DNA of 64,000 nucleotides from Lysobacter arseniciresistens ZS79. Lineage in GTDB: Bacteria > Pseudomonadota > Gammaproteobacteria > Xanthomonadales > Xanthomonadaceae. Numbering within the stretch: position 1 is the first letter of the stretch; every line of letters begins with the position of its first letter. This document shows positions 17,476 through 26,332 of the stretch, piece after piece. The notes under the pieces are model-generated. The model ran no database searches. It was not told where the DNA came from and saw nothing but the letters and a program-made list of their open reading frames with translations. A program made the translations under genes and the position numbers. The DNA lies in assembly GCF_000768335.1 (NCBI RefSeq), contig NZ_AVPT01000003.1, positions 123,416 to 187,415 on the forward strand, written 5' to 3'.

Positions 17476-18771
17476 TCAGAGCTGGTCGCCCTTGAGTTCG
17501 CCGATGGCGACCACGAGTTCCGTCACCGCCTCGCGTTCGACCTCGGTCAAGTGCGGGTTCCAGACATCGAACAGCAGTACGACGCGGGTCCGGTCGCTGT
17601 TGTTCCAGGCCTCGTGCTCGAAGGTGTCGTCGAAGGTGACGCACCGGCCTTCGCGCCAGTCGTGCCGCTGGTCGGCGATCCGAATGGTGCAGCCCTCCGG
17701 CACCAGCAGCGGCAGATGGGTGACGACACGGGTATTGGTGACGCCCGTGTGGGGGAGGATATGGGACCCCGGCCCAAGCACGGAGAACAGCGCCTCCGGT
17801 CCGTGGCCCGGGATCCGGACGATGGGGGTCGAGTCCAGCGCGGCTACGGTGTTGGGCGCCCGGCGGCAAGCCTCGGGGTCCCTGCGGCCGTGGCGGTAGA
17901 AGAACAGGCCATCCCACTGCGGTCGCTCGGAGCTGCCGCCGAGGTAGGTGGACTTTTCGCCCGGCGGCGGAACGCCAAGGAACGGCACAAGGGGCGCGTC
18001 CTCCGCGAGGACCTGCTGCAACTCGGCCTGGAGCCGCGGGGTGTGGGCCTCCAGCTGCTCGTGCCAGGGCAACAGTTCGCGCGAAAAGATCGGGGTCTCG
18101 GGGAGCCCTGGGAAGTAGAGGAACGTGGGTCGCTGGTCCGCCCTTGACGGCGCGATCGAGCGGTCACCCAGGTAGCCCGCGATGCACTGGCGCACCCGGG
18201 CCACCGCGGCGGCGCCGTGGCGCGCGCTCAACGGTTCGATCAACGCATCGAGCACCGCCGGGAACCGGTCGCGGACGAACGAAATGGCATGCCGCACGGC
18301 GGGTCGCAGAGCGGGTGGGGTATTCGAGTCGTCGAGCCAGATGCCGGACGACTGTGCGCCGGTCAGGGCCCGGAGATAGGCGGCGACCGCCTCGCGAGTC
18401 CGGGACTGCTGCTCGAGCGCCGTCCCGAGGTAGAGCTGTGCCGGATACAGCGTGGGCTCGTCCGTCAGCGCGGCACGCAGGACCTGCTCGGCCTCCTCGG
18501 GTGCGCGCTGGTGAAGCAGCGTCAAGCCCATGTTCTTGCGGGTCGCACTGTCCTGCGGGGCGGCATCGAGCGCGCACTGCAGCAACTGCCTTGCCGACCG
18601 GGTATCGCCGCGGGCGAGCGCGGCCATCGCGAGGAAGTTCAATGCTTCCGTGTCCCCCGGAGCGACGTCGAGCAATGCATGGAACGCCGTCGCTGCCCGT
18701 GGGTGGTCGCCGCCCCGTACCGCGTCGTGTGCGACCTCGCGCAGTTGCTCGGGTGTGGTGGTGCTGGTCAT
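17476..18771 (-). CDS. TPR protein with aspartyl/asparaginyl beta-hydroxylase domain
   Basis: 431 residues. The first 140 or so form tetratricopeptide repeats (for example ALNFLAMAALARGDTRSARQ). The C-terminal 200 are an Asp/Asn beta-hydroxylase (LpxO/BLOC-like), an Fe(II) and 2-oxoglutarate dioxygenase. Visible iron- and cosubstrate-binding parts are LPHTGVTNTRVVTHLPL and the distal histidine in DTFEHEAWNNSDRTRVVLLFD. There is no signal peptide, so it acts in the cytosol. It sits directly downstream of a TonB receptor gene, separated by a strong terminator, so the two may be expressed apart. The hydroxylated target is unknown. Confidence 0.9.
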   Translation of the reverse strand: MTSTTTPEQLREVAHDAVRGGDHPRAATAFHALLDVAPGDTEALNFLAMAALARGDTRSARQLLQCALDAAPQDSATRKNMGLTLLHQRAPEEAEQVLRAALTDEPTLYPAQLYLGTALEQQSRTREAVAAYLRALTGAQSSGIWLDDSNTPPALRPAVRHAISFVRDRFPAVLDALIEPLSARHGAAAVARVRQCIAGYLGDRSIAPSRADQRPTFLYFPGLPETPIFSRELLPWHEQLEAHTPRLQAELQQVLAEDAPLVPFLGVPPPGEKSTYLGGSSERPQWDGLFFYRHGRRDPEACRRAPNTVAALDSTPIVRIPGHGPEALFSVLGPGSHILPHTGVTNTRVVTHLPLLVPEGCTIRIADQRHDWREGRCVTFDDTFEHEAWNNSDRTRVVLLFDVWNPHLTEVEREAVTELVVAIGELKGDQL

Positions 18772-18798
18772 GCAGTGGACTCCGGCCCGGGATCAATG

Positions 18799-18830
18799 AA
18801 AAAGGGCGGCTCCGTTACCGGAGCCGCCCC
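18799..18830 (-). terminator. Rho-independent terminator after the TonB-dependent receptor
   Basis: On the minus strand an 11-base-pair GC stem (18829-18819 with 18814-18804, loop of four) is followed by TTTTT (18803-18799). It is perfect and lies 27 bases past the receptor's stop codon, separating it from the next gene. Confidence 0.93.
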
Positions 18831-18855
18831 GAAACAACCCCTGATCAGACCTCGA

Positions 18856-21744
18856 TCAGAAGCGCTGCACGTACTCCATGTAGATGTAGCTGGAGTCCGG
18901 GATGTCGTACTGCGGGTCGAACGAGTTCGCGAAGACCGTGTACGAGGTCGGCGGACGCTTCTTGAACACGTTGTTCATGCCCAGCTTGACGGTTCCGTTC
19001 CACGGCAGCTCGTAACGGGCCTGCACGTCGTGGTAGGTGGTCGCGCCGAGCTTGTTGCGCGGGGCCGGGCCGGTGTCGACCCGACGATCCGGGTCACTGC
19101 ACAGCGGACCGAAGCCGCAATCCTCGACCAGGCCGGAGTAGTAACGGGTGATCCAGGTCACGCCGAAGTCACCCATGCTCCAGTCCAGCGAACCGTTCGC
19201 GCGCAGGCGCCAGTTCGGATCCTGGTTGAAGTACATGCCGACGACGTTCTCCGGCTCCGCAGTCTCGGTCTGCTGGATGTCGTACTTGGAGGTGTACGAG
19301 GCATTGAGGCCGGCGGTGAACCGGCCGAACGAGGTCTCCGGGAACCGGTAGTCGACGCCCAGGTCGTAGCCTTCCACGTTGATGACGGCGAGGTTGGCCG
19401 GCGCCAGGATCATGGAGGTGATCTGGTAGTTGACCGGATCGCGGGTGAACAGCGAGCAGGCGGTCTGGTTACCCTGTGCGTAGCACTCGTCGAGGATGGT
19501 GGCGACCGACAGGGTCGACAGCGCGCCTTCGATCTCGACGCTCCACCAGTCGAGGGTGACGTTCAGGCCATCCACGTAGGACGGGCTGTAGACCAGGCCC
19601 AGCGTCTCGCTGGTGGAGGTCTCCGGACCGGCATTCGGGTTGCCACCGAACGAGAACGGGTAAATCGTCTGCCCGAAGTAACCGTCGCCACCGTTGGTGC
19701 GCTGGATGAAGTCGGCGGGGACGCCGTCAGCGGCACACGCAGCGGCGATGGTCGCGGTGAGGCCCGGGTTGTCGGACGAGCAGATGTCACCGAAGCTCTC
19801 GTAGCTGTCGGCGATGCCGCGGTACAGCGTCTGGATCGACGGTGCACGGAAGCCCTCGGCCCAGTTGCCGCGGACCATCAGGTCCTCGAACGGCTTCCAC
19901 TTGAAGCCAAACTTGCTGTTGAGGGTGTCACCGAAGTTGCTGTAGTCCGAGTAGCGCGAAGCCACGCTGAACTCCAGCAGCTGGGCACCCGGGACATCGG
20001 CCAGCACCGGGATCAGCAGCTCGGCGTAGATTTCGTCGAGGTCGTACTCACCGGAAGTCGGCAGACGGCTGTTGCCCGAGGTGTAGCCGGCAGCAACGAA
20101 GGCGTCCGGACGGTCGAAGCCGCTCTCCTTGCGCGATTCGATACCGGCGGCGAAGCCCATCATGCCACCCGGCAGTTCGACGATCTCGCCGCTGAGGTTG
20201 GCGGTGAAGCTCTCGCTGCGGTTCTGGAAGGCGTCCTGCGCGGTGAACAGGATGGCGTCCAGCTGCTCCTGCGGCATGGTGCCGGCCGGGGCGAGCGGGT
20301 TGAACGGCACGCAACCATCAATGATGTTCTGCTCGTTCACGTCCGGGGTTGCCGGATTGTCCGGAGTACCGCAGACCACTCGACCCGAAGCGGGATCAAG
20401 GAACGACGGACCCACGCCAGCAGCGACGGCGAGCATGTTGGCGTCGCCGATCTGGGCGTCTTCCTGGTCGGACTTGTTGAAGTTGTAGCCAACGTCCCAG
20501 TCGAAGTAGCGATCGGCGAACTGGAAGCTGCCGTTGAAACCGGCGTAGGTGTGGACGGTCTTGACGTTCTGCTGGTAGACGCGGTTCTGCTCGGTCAGGC
20601 GGCGGCTCCAGGTCACGTCACGGCCGTCGCCACCGTAGAGGGTGTTGTACGGGTTGAAGTAGCTGTCGCCACTCAGAACCGTGTTGGCAGCGTTGCCCAG
20701 CGCCGGGCCGCCGCTGAGCGGGAAGCCGGCCAGCTGCTGCTCCGAGCGGCGCTCGTTGTACAGCGCGTCGGTGACGAAGCTGATGCTGTCGGTGATGTCG
20801 AAGCGGCCCTTCAGGTACAGGGCGGTGCGGGTCTGCGGGGTCAGCAGGTAGTTGTCTTTCGCGTAGTTGTAACCATGCTCGGCGGAGCTCCACGGCACGA
20901 ACTGGTCCAGGCTGTAGCGCTGCTGGCCGGCAGGCCCGGTTCCGGTGGCACCCGGCGGCACGATGGTGAACTCGCTGAAGTCACCCGGGCCGGCGTTCCA
21001 GATCTTGCCGTTGGCCGAGAAGCCGCTGCGATCGTTGCGGCCAAACACCGGCACGGCGGACTGCTCGCGGTCGCCGGCCATGACTTCGCCTTCCTCGACG
21101 CGCGAGAGGCTGATCACGACGTTGCTGCGGTCGGTGTTGGCACCGAGGGTGGCGGCAATCGAGGTGCGCTCGCCGTCGCCTTCGCTGAACTGGCCGACGT
21201 GCGCGCTGGCTTCGGCGCCGTCGTAGTTGTTGCGGGTGATGATGTTGACCACGCCCGCGATCGCGTCGGAACCGTAGATGGCCGAGGCGCCGTCCTTCAG
21301 GACTTCGATGCGCTCGACGATCGCCGACGGGATGGTGTTCAGGTCAACCGAGCCACCGAGGCTGGAGACCCAGCGGCGGCCGTCAACCAGCACCAGGGTG
21401 CGCGAGGCGCCCAGGTTGCGCAGCGAGATGGTCGAGGAACCGTCGCCGCCGTTGTTGAACGTGCGGTTGATCGAGGGGCCGGCGGCCGAGATGCGGTTCA
21501 GCACTTCGGCGACCGAGGTCACGCCCTGCTTCTGGATGTCTTCGCGGCTGAGCACGAGGACCGGCTGCGAGGTCTCGGCATCGACCGAACGGATGCGCGA
21601 ACCGGTGACTTCGATGCGGTCGAGGGTGGTGGCTTCCTGGTCAGCCGGGGCGGCGTCCTGCGCGAACGCAGTGCCGGTGACGGCGGTGCCCGCGACAAGC
21701 GCGAACGAGATCGCGTTGCGGAGCTTGGTGGTCTTCAAGGTCAT
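18856..21744 (-). CDS. TonB-dependent outer-membrane receptor
   Basis: 962 residues. A signal peptide ([18 protein letters not shown]) precedes a TonB-box-like segment ([11 protein letters not shown]), the plug domain (about 50-170, with [15 protein letters not shown] and [20 protein letters not shown]), and a 22-strand barrel ending in a terminal aromatic, VQRF, as needed for BAM insertion. It belongs to the large receptors abundant in Xanthomonas, Lysobacter and Caulobacter that import peptides, carbohydrates or siderophores; no extra signalling domain is seen. I chose ATG 21744 (minus), right after GGAGAGAG, which gives the signal peptide; the frame continues upstream without support. The downstream TPR/hydroxylase may be a functional partner. 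Ligand unknown. Confidence 0.94.
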   Translation of the reverse strand: MTLKTTKLRNAISFALVAGTAVTGTAFAQDAAPADQEATTLDRIEVTGSRIRSVDAETSQPVLVLSREDIQKQGVTSVAEVLNRISAAGPSINRTFNNGGDGSSTISLRNLGASRTLVLVDGRRWVSSLGGSVDLNTIPSAIVERIEVLKDGASAIYGSDAIAGVVNIITRNNYDGAEASAHVGQFSEGDGERTSIAATLGANTDRSNVVISLSRVEEGEVMAGDREQSAVPVFGRNDRSGFSANGKIWNAGPGDFSEFTIVPPGATGTGPAGQQRYSLDQFVPWSSAEHGYNYAKDNYLLTPQTRTALYLKGRFDITDSISFVTDALYNERRSEQQLAGFPLSGGPALGNAANTVLSGDSYFNPYNTLYGGDGRDVTWSRRLTEQNRVYQQNVKTVHTYAGFNGSFQFADRYFDWDVGYNFNKSDQEDAQIGDANMLAVAAGVGPSFLDPASGRVVCGTPDNPATPDVNEQNIIDGCVPFNPLAPAGTMPQEQLDAILFTAQDAFQNRSESFTANLSGEIVELPGGMMGFAAGIESRKESGFDRPDAFVAAGYTSGNSRLPTSGEYDLDEIYAELLIPVLADVPGAQLLEFSVASRYSDYSNFGDTLNSKFGFKWKPFEDLMVRGNWAEGFRAPSIQTLYRGIADSYESFGDICSSDNPGLTATIAAACAADGVPADFIQRTNGGDGYFGQTIYPFSFGGNPNAGPETSTSETLGLVYSPSYVDGLNVTLDWWSVEIEGALSTLSVATILDECYAQGNQTACSLFTRDPVNYQITSMILAPANLAVINVEGYDLGVDYRFPETSFGRFTAGLNASYTSKYDIQQTETAEPENVVGMYFNQDPNWRLRANGSLDWSMGDFGVTWITRYYSGLVEDCGFGPLCSDPDRRVDTGPAPRNKLGATTYHDVQARYELPWNGTVKLGMNNVFKKRPPTSYTVFANSFDPQYDIPDSSYIYMEYVQRF

Positions 21745-22138
21745 CTCTCTCTCCAAGTGATTCTTGGTGTCCCATGGGAACCCCGCCGGTGAGGTCAAGA
21801 AAGACGCCAAATCCGGCAAGGTCGACCGATGGTAGTCCCCCTTGCGCAAAAATTAAAGTGTCGTTAATAAATATCTTCCTCGCGTTTGGATGCAATGGAT
21901 TTGCCAATTAATTCAACAACATACACATGAGATCGGCGCGGTAAGCAGCGCTGGCGCGCGGGTTCGACGTTGCGCAGATGAAAAAAATTGCCCGCGACGT
22001 GGCGCGGAGGCCCCTGCACAAGCGCGCACGAATCGCCGGCTCAAGCGCGCAGGGCGAAGCCGCCGGGATGGGACCGGCGGCGTGGATGCGAAAGGAGAAC
22101 GGGCGCCGCCGTGGCGCGGAGCGGCGGAGCGCCGGGAC
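21745..22138. other. Intergenic region upstream of the TonB receptor
   Basis: About 390 bases with no gene. The part at 21830-21935 is strikingly AT-rich for this genome and should hold the receptor promoter; on the minus strand TTGCAT, 16 bases and TATTTA are a weak pair there. The rest (21940-22138) is GC-rich and featureless apart from being the 3' flank of the next gene. No Fur box was seen, so iron control is not indicated. Confidence 0.5.
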
Positions 22139-23005
22139 TCAGAGGTCCTGTTCGTAGCGGACGTAGGGGACCGTGCCCTCGTCCTGGTCCGCGCTGTTCG
22201 GCGAGAAGGGGTTGCGGCCCCGGGTGACGAGGTTCTCGGCACCGACGGTGAGCTGGCCGCTCCACGGCGTCCGCCAGGTCAGGCCGACGCCGAGGCCTTC
22301 CCAGTGGCCGGGTTCGCTCGGCGTGTCGACCACGCGCCCGACGATGTTTGCGCCGAAGCTGCCGATGTCGGCGCCGACGGTGATGCTCTGGCTGCTCCAG
22401 CGGTCGGCCAGCGCCGGCACGTCACCGGCGGGGATGAGGCGTGCGCGGGCCCAGGTGCCGCCGATCGATACGGTGGCCTCGTTGCCGATGTTGCGTTCGC
22501 CGTAGACGGTCAGCGTGTTCTGGTCGAGCCGGCCGGTCTGGCCGTTGGGGCTCAGCCAGGCGGGCAGGGTGTCGCGGCCCTTACCGACGGCGAGTGCCAG
22601 GCGCGTGCCGGCACGGCTGATGCCGGCGCCGATACTCGACTGGCGGCTGGAACCGGGTTTGCCGTCCTGTTCCAGCGCGGCAAGCAGGCAATGGTTGGCG
22701 AGGTTGCCGATGGCGGTGGCCAGCCCGGTCTTGCGGTCGCACACCAGGCCGAGGGTGTCCCCGGCGTCCAGCCCGAACGCGGCGTCGAGGGTGGTGCGGC
22801 CGAACCGCCAGCGGGCGCCGGTGGTGGCGTTGCCGGTCGGCTCGAGCAGCAGGACCGCTTCAAGCTTGCCGCTGGCGTTGTTCCATACCGGCAGCACGGT
22901 GGAGTCGCTGTGGGCCGGCGCCTTGCCGCCCTGTGCATGCGCGCCCGTTGCCACGCCCAGGGCGAGCAGCAGAGCCAGCGGCAGTCGGAGCAGGCGCGAG
23001 TCCAT
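22139..23005 (-). CDS. Exported protein of unknown function, probable outer-membrane type
   Basis: 288 residues. A clear signal peptide (LALLLALGVATGAHAQ) is followed by alternating polar and hydrophobic segments with many Gly, Thr and aromatic residues (for example LTVYGERNIGNEATVSIGG and SGQLTVGAENLVTRG), which suggests beta-strands, perhaps a small barrel or a periplasmic beta-sandwich. Two cysteines (in VCDRKTG and NHCLL) could form a disulfide. No family was recognised. No good SD precedes the ATG at 23003-23005. It lies between the TonB receptor and hslO on the same strand, with AT-rich DNA upstream (23055-23090) that could be its promoter. Confidence 0.7.
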   Translation of the reverse strand: MDSRLLRLPLALLLALGVATGAHAQGGKAPAHSDSTVLPVWNNASGKLEAVLLLEPTGNATTGARWRFGRTTLDAAFGLDAGDTLGLVCDRKTGLATAIGNLANHCLLAALEQDGKPGSSRQSSIGAGISRAGTRLALAVGKGRDTLPAWLSPNGQTGRLDQNTLTVYGERNIGNEATVSIGGTWARARLIPAGDVPALADRWSSQSITVGADIGSFGANIVGRVVDTPSEPGHWEGLGVGLTWRTPWSGQLTVGAENLVTRGRNPFSPNSADQDEGTVPYVRYEQDL

Positions 23006-23110
23006 CGATATGTAACGACCGGAAACGTCCGGTTTGGTTCCCCGGTGACACGTGGATCGATCTTAGGTCGTTTATGAATCTTTAACAATCAACGGCGCGT
23101 GAAGGCGGTC

Positions 23111-24040
23111 TCACTGGGACCGGTCCGGCGCTTCCAGATCGGCCGCGTGCTCCTTCAGCAACCGGCGGATCTCGTCCTCGGTGAACTCGTAGCGTTCGGC
23201 GCAGAACTCGCAGCGGACGCTGGCGGGGCCATCGGCTGCGGCGGCCAGCGCCTCGGCCTCCCCCAGCGACACCAGCATCGACTCCACCCGCTCGCGCGAG
23301 CAGGAGCAGGCGAAGGCCAGCGGGCGACTGCCAAGCAACTGCAGCCCGTCCTCGTGGAACAGCCGGTGGATGACGGTCTCGCCGGGCCACTGCAACAGTT
23401 CGGCCGGGCCGAGGGTGTCGAACAGCGCCCCGGCGCGGGTCCAGCCGTCCTCGTCGCCGCCATCGCCGGGGAGCTTCTGGATCATCAGCCCGACCGCGGC
23501 TTCGTCGTCGACGGCCAGCAGCAGGCGGGTCGGCAGTTGTTCGGACTGGCGGAAGTAGTCCTCGAAGGCTTCCGCCAGCGATGGCGACTCCAGCGCTACC
23601 AAGCCCTGGTAGCGCATCGGCTCGCGGCTGCCGCGGGCGGGGTTCTCGATCGTGATGGCCAGCATCGCGTCGTCGCCGAGCGTGCCCAGGTCGCGCGAGA
23701 CGGGGCCGGGCGGCTCGGCCAGCTGCACGATGCCGCGTACGGTACCGGCCGAGGTGCACTCGGCGAACACCGTCCGCAGCGCGCCCTGGCTGCGCAACTG
23801 CACCGACAGCCGCCCCTCGACCTTGGCGTGGCCGGTGAACAGCGCGGCCGCGGCGAGCGCTTCGCCGAGCAGTTCGATCGCCGCGGGCGCGTCGGCCTGC
23901 ACGTCCTGCATCCGCGCGCGGATCGTCCGCCACGGTTCACCCAGGCGGACATGCACGCCGCGCACGCCGGCGTGTTCGAGCAGGAACCGGGTGATCCGGT
24001 CGTCGGACGCTTGGCCGAGGGCGGGTTCGGATGAGGTCAT
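23111..24040 (-). CDS. hslO: Redox-regulated chaperone Hsp33
   Basis: 309 residues (E. coli 292). Hsp33 is a cytosolic holdase that unfolds and becomes active when oxidants release its zinc. The four zinc cysteines are present near the C-terminus: CSC in FACSCSRERVE and CEFC in VRCEFCAERYEF, followed by the KEHAADLEA tail. The N-terminal domain has the usual DRITRFLLEHAGVRGVHV start. The ATG at 24038-24040 was chosen; the frame extends far upstream antisense to mtgA and the glycosyltransferase without meaning. Divergent mtgA begins 54 bases away. Confidence 0.96.
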   Translation of the reverse strand: MTSSEPALGQASDDRITRFLLEHAGVRGVHVRLGEPWRTIRARMQDVQADAPAAIELLGEALAAAALFTGHAKVEGRLSVQLRSQGALRTVFAECTSAGTVRGIVQLAEPPGPVSRDLGTLGDDAMLAITIENPARGSREPMRYQGLVALESPSLAEAFEDYFRQSEQLPTRLLLAVDDEAAVGLMIQKLPGDGGDEDGWTRAGALFDTLGPAELLQWPGETVIHRLFHEDGLQLLGSRPLAFACSCSRERVESMLVSLGEAEALAAAADGPASVRCEFCAERYEFTEDEIRRLLKEHAADLEAPDRSQ

Positions 24041-24094
24041 GGGAGGCGGTTCCTTGGGGGCGCATCGCGGATAATGCGTGCAGGCCAGTGACGG

Positions 24095-24856
24095 ATGATC
24101 ACAGATGGGGATCCAGCCCAGCCGGTGCAAGCGGTGAGCCCGAAGACCCGACCGCGCCGGCGCCGCAGGTGGCTGCGCTGGCTGCTGGCGCTGCCGTTGC
24201 TGCTGGCGCTGGCGACGCTGCTGCAGGTGGCGGTGCTGCGGTTCGTCGACCCGCCGTTCTCGGCGTTCATGGCGGCGCGGGTGCTGCAGGCCTGGGGCGC
24301 GGGCGAGGGGGCGTTCCGGATCGCCTACGACTGGCGCGACCGCGACGATATCTCCTCGCACCTGCCGGTCGCGGTGATCGCATCGGAGGACCAGCGCTTC
24401 GCCGACCACCACGGCTTCGACCTGGAGGCGATCGAGAAGGCGCGGCGTCACAATGCGCGCGGCGGACGGCTGCGCGGCGCCAGCACGATCAGCCAGCAGG
24501 TGGCGAAGAACCTGTTCCTGTGGAGCGGCGGCGGCTGGGTGCGCAAGGGGATCGAGGCCTGGTACACGGTGCTGATCGAAACCTTGTGGCCGAAGTCGCG
24601 GATCCTCGAGGTGTACGTCAACGTCGCCGAGTTTGGTGACGGCGTGTACGGCGCGCAGGCGGCGGCGCGGACGTATTTCGGCAAGGACGCGTCGCGGCTC
24701 GGGCCGGCCGAGGCGGCGCGGCTGGCGGCGGTGCTCCCCAGCCCCAAGCGTTACAGCGCGGCGAGGCCGGGCCCCTACGTGCAGCGGCGCACGCGCGCGA
24801 TCCAGCGGCAGATGCGGCAGATCGGCGGCACGTCCTATCTCGACCGCCTCGACTGA
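24095..24856 (+). CDS. mtgA: Monofunctional biosynthetic peptidoglycan transglycosylase
   Basis: 253 residues. A cytosolic basic tail leads into one membrane helix (about 27-48), then a GT51 domain that polymerises lipid II on the periplasmic side. The catalytic glutamate is Glu98 in [12 protein letters not shown], with the second motif [17 protein letters not shown] and the third [17 protein letters not shown] also complete. There is no transpeptidase domain, so it adds glycan strands only. GATAAT at 24070-24075 is a likely -10. The start has little SD support; a nearby alternative is not obvious. Confidence 0.96.
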   Translation: MITDGDPAQPVQAVSPKTRPRRRRRWLRWLLALPLLLALATLLQVAVLRFVDPPFSAFMAARVLQAWGAGEGAFRIAYDWRDRDDISSHLPVAVIASEDQRFADHHGFDLEAIEKARRHNARGGRLRGASTISQQVAKNLFLWSGGGWVRKGIEAWYTVLIETLWPKSRILEVYVNVAEFGDGVYGAQAAARTYFGKDASRLGPAEAARLAAVLPSPKRYSAARPGPYVQRRTRAIQRQMRQIGGTSYLDRLD

Positions 24857-24865
24857 CCGGCTACC

Positions 24866-25918
24866 ATGCCGGGCATGAGCGCCCACGCCGCCACGCATGA
24901 CCGGTTGACCGTCGTCATCGCCGCCTTCAACGAGGCCGACAGCCTGCCGTTGCTGCAGCCGCGGCTGGCCGCGGTGCTGGACGATCTGCGCGACACCCAC
25001 CGGCTCGACTGCCGGGTTCTGTACGTCGACGACGGCAGTGCCGATGCGACCTGGGTGGTGCTGCAGCAGCTGGCCGCCGCCGACCCGCGGATCGGGCTGC
25101 TGCGGCTGTCGCGCAACTTCGGCAAGGAGCTGGCGCTGACAGCCGGGCTCGACCACGTGGACGAAGGCGGCGCGCTGATCCTCGACGCCGACGGGCAGGA
25201 CCCGCCGGAACTGATCCCGCGATTCGTCGACAAGTGGCGCGAGGGCTTCGACGACGTGTTCGGCACCCGGCTCGAGCGCGAAGGCGAGGGCTGGCTCAAG
25301 CGTGGCACCGCGCACGCGTTCTACCGGGTGATCGGGCGGCTGTCGAAGACGCCGATCCCGGCCGACACCGGCGACTTCCGCCTGCTCTCGCCGCGCGCGC
25401 TGGCGGCCCTGCGGCAGTTGCGCGAGCGCCACCGCTTCATGAAGGGCCTGTTCGGCTGGGTCGGCTTCAACCGGGTGGCGGTGCCGTACCACCGCGAGCC
25501 GCGCGTCGCCGGCGCCAGCAAGTTCAACTACTGGCGGCTGTGGAACCTCGCGCTGGAGGCCATCACCAGTTTCTCCACCGCGCCGCTGCGGCTGGCGACC
25601 TACCTCGGCCTGCTGACCGCGCTGGTCGCCTTCGTCTATGGCGCGTGGGTGGTCGGCAAGGCGCTGCTGTTCGGCGACCCGGTGCAGGGTTGGCCGACGA
25701 TGATGGCGGTGATCCTGTTCCTCGGCGGCGTGCAGCTGATCGCGCTGGGGCTGATCGGCGAGTATCTCGGCCGGCTCTACGAAGAGGCCAAGCAACGCCC
25801 GCTGTACCTCATTGACACGTGGCAGCCGGCGGCGGGGGTATCCTCGGGCAGGGTCCAGCTCGTCGAAGGAGACGGCCATGCGCAACGTGCGGCACCTGCT
25901 AGAAGCGAAAGCGCCTGA
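24866..25918 (+). CDS. Family 2 glycosyltransferase, polyprenyl-phosphate type (DPMS/GtrB/ArnC-like)
   Basis: 350 residues. The N-terminal GT-A domain shows VVIAAFNEADSLP, the metal-binding DADGQDPPELI, and the acceptor region DTGDFRLLSPRAL; two C-terminal membrane helices (about 240-262 and 272-297) follow, as in enzymes that load undecaprenyl phosphate with a sugar. A hydrophilic 40-residue tail overlaps the next gene. It probably supplies a lipid-linked sugar for a flippase-dependent glycan modification, but no GtrA-type flippase lies beside it. Start ATG 24866 or the internal ATG 24875; neither has a strong SD. Confidence 0.88.
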   Translation: MPGMSAHAATHDRLTVVIAAFNEADSLPLLQPRLAAVLDDLRDTHRLDCRVLYVDDGSADATWVVLQQLAAADPRIGLLRLSRNFGKELALTAGLDHVDEGGALILDADGQDPPELIPRFVDKWREGFDDVFGTRLEREGEGWLKRGTAHAFYRVIGRLSKTPIPADTGDFRLLSPRALAALRQLRERHRFMKGLFGWVGFNRVAVPYHREPRVAGASKFNYWRLWNLALEAITSFSTAPLRLATYLGLLTALVAFVYGAWVVGKALLFGDPVQGWPTMMAVILFLGGVQLIALGLIGEYLGRLYEEAKQRPLYLIDTWQPAAGVSSGRVQLVEGDGHAQRAAPARSESA

Positions 25919-26306
25919 AGTCTTTGCGATCAACCCCGATGCACCGGTGATCGACGCGATCCGCCTGATGGCCGAGAAGCGCATCGGTGCGGTCCTGGTG
26001 ATCGACGGCGCGCGGCTGGCCGGGATCCTGTCCGAGCGTGACTACGCCCGCAAGATCGTGCTGCAGGGACGCTCGTCGGCGGACACCGCGGTGCGCGAGA
26101 TCATGACCGCCGACGTGGTCACCGTCGGCGTCGACGACACCGTCGACCACTGCATGCAGCTGGTCACCCACCGGCGCATCCGCCACCTGCCGGTGGTCGC
26201 CGGCGGCGAGGTGCTCGGCGTGGTGTCGATCGGCGACCTGGTCAAGGCGGTGATCGAGGACCAGCAGGTCGAACTCGACCAGTTGCAGCGCTACATCGCC
26301 AGCTGA
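25878..26306 (+). CDS. Protein with paired CBS domains
   Basis: 142 residues, essentially two CBS motifs (about 8-65 and 75-135) forming a Bateman module that typically binds adenosine nucleotides. The ligand patterns IGAVLVIDGARLAGILSERDY and RHLPVVAGGEVLGVVSIGD are standard. There is no effector domain, so it is a free-standing regulator of unknown partner. AAGGAGA just before ATG 25878 sets the start; this lies inside the last 41 bases of the glycosyltransferase gene, in another frame, so the two are translationally close. Confidence 0.92.
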   Translation: MRNVRHLLEAKAPEVFAINPDAPVIDAIRLMAEKRIGAVLVIDGARLAGILSERDYARKIVLQGRSSADTAVREIMTADVVTVGVDDTVDHCMQLVTHRRIRHLPVVAGGEVLGVVSIGDLVKAVIEDQQVELDQLQRYIAS

Positions 26307-26332
26307 GTTGGTGCCGGCGCGACGCGTCGGCG

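Noticed and set aside
18217..21792. 1191-residue open frame on the plus strand
   Set aside because: It is antisense to the TonB receptor and the TPR/hydroxylase. Composition is Val/Arg/Gly/Glu-rich with no domains.
26307..26332. Terminator between the CBS gene and asmA
   Set aside because: The sequence is palindromic (GCCGGCGCG/CGCGTCGGC) but has almost no loop and no T-run.
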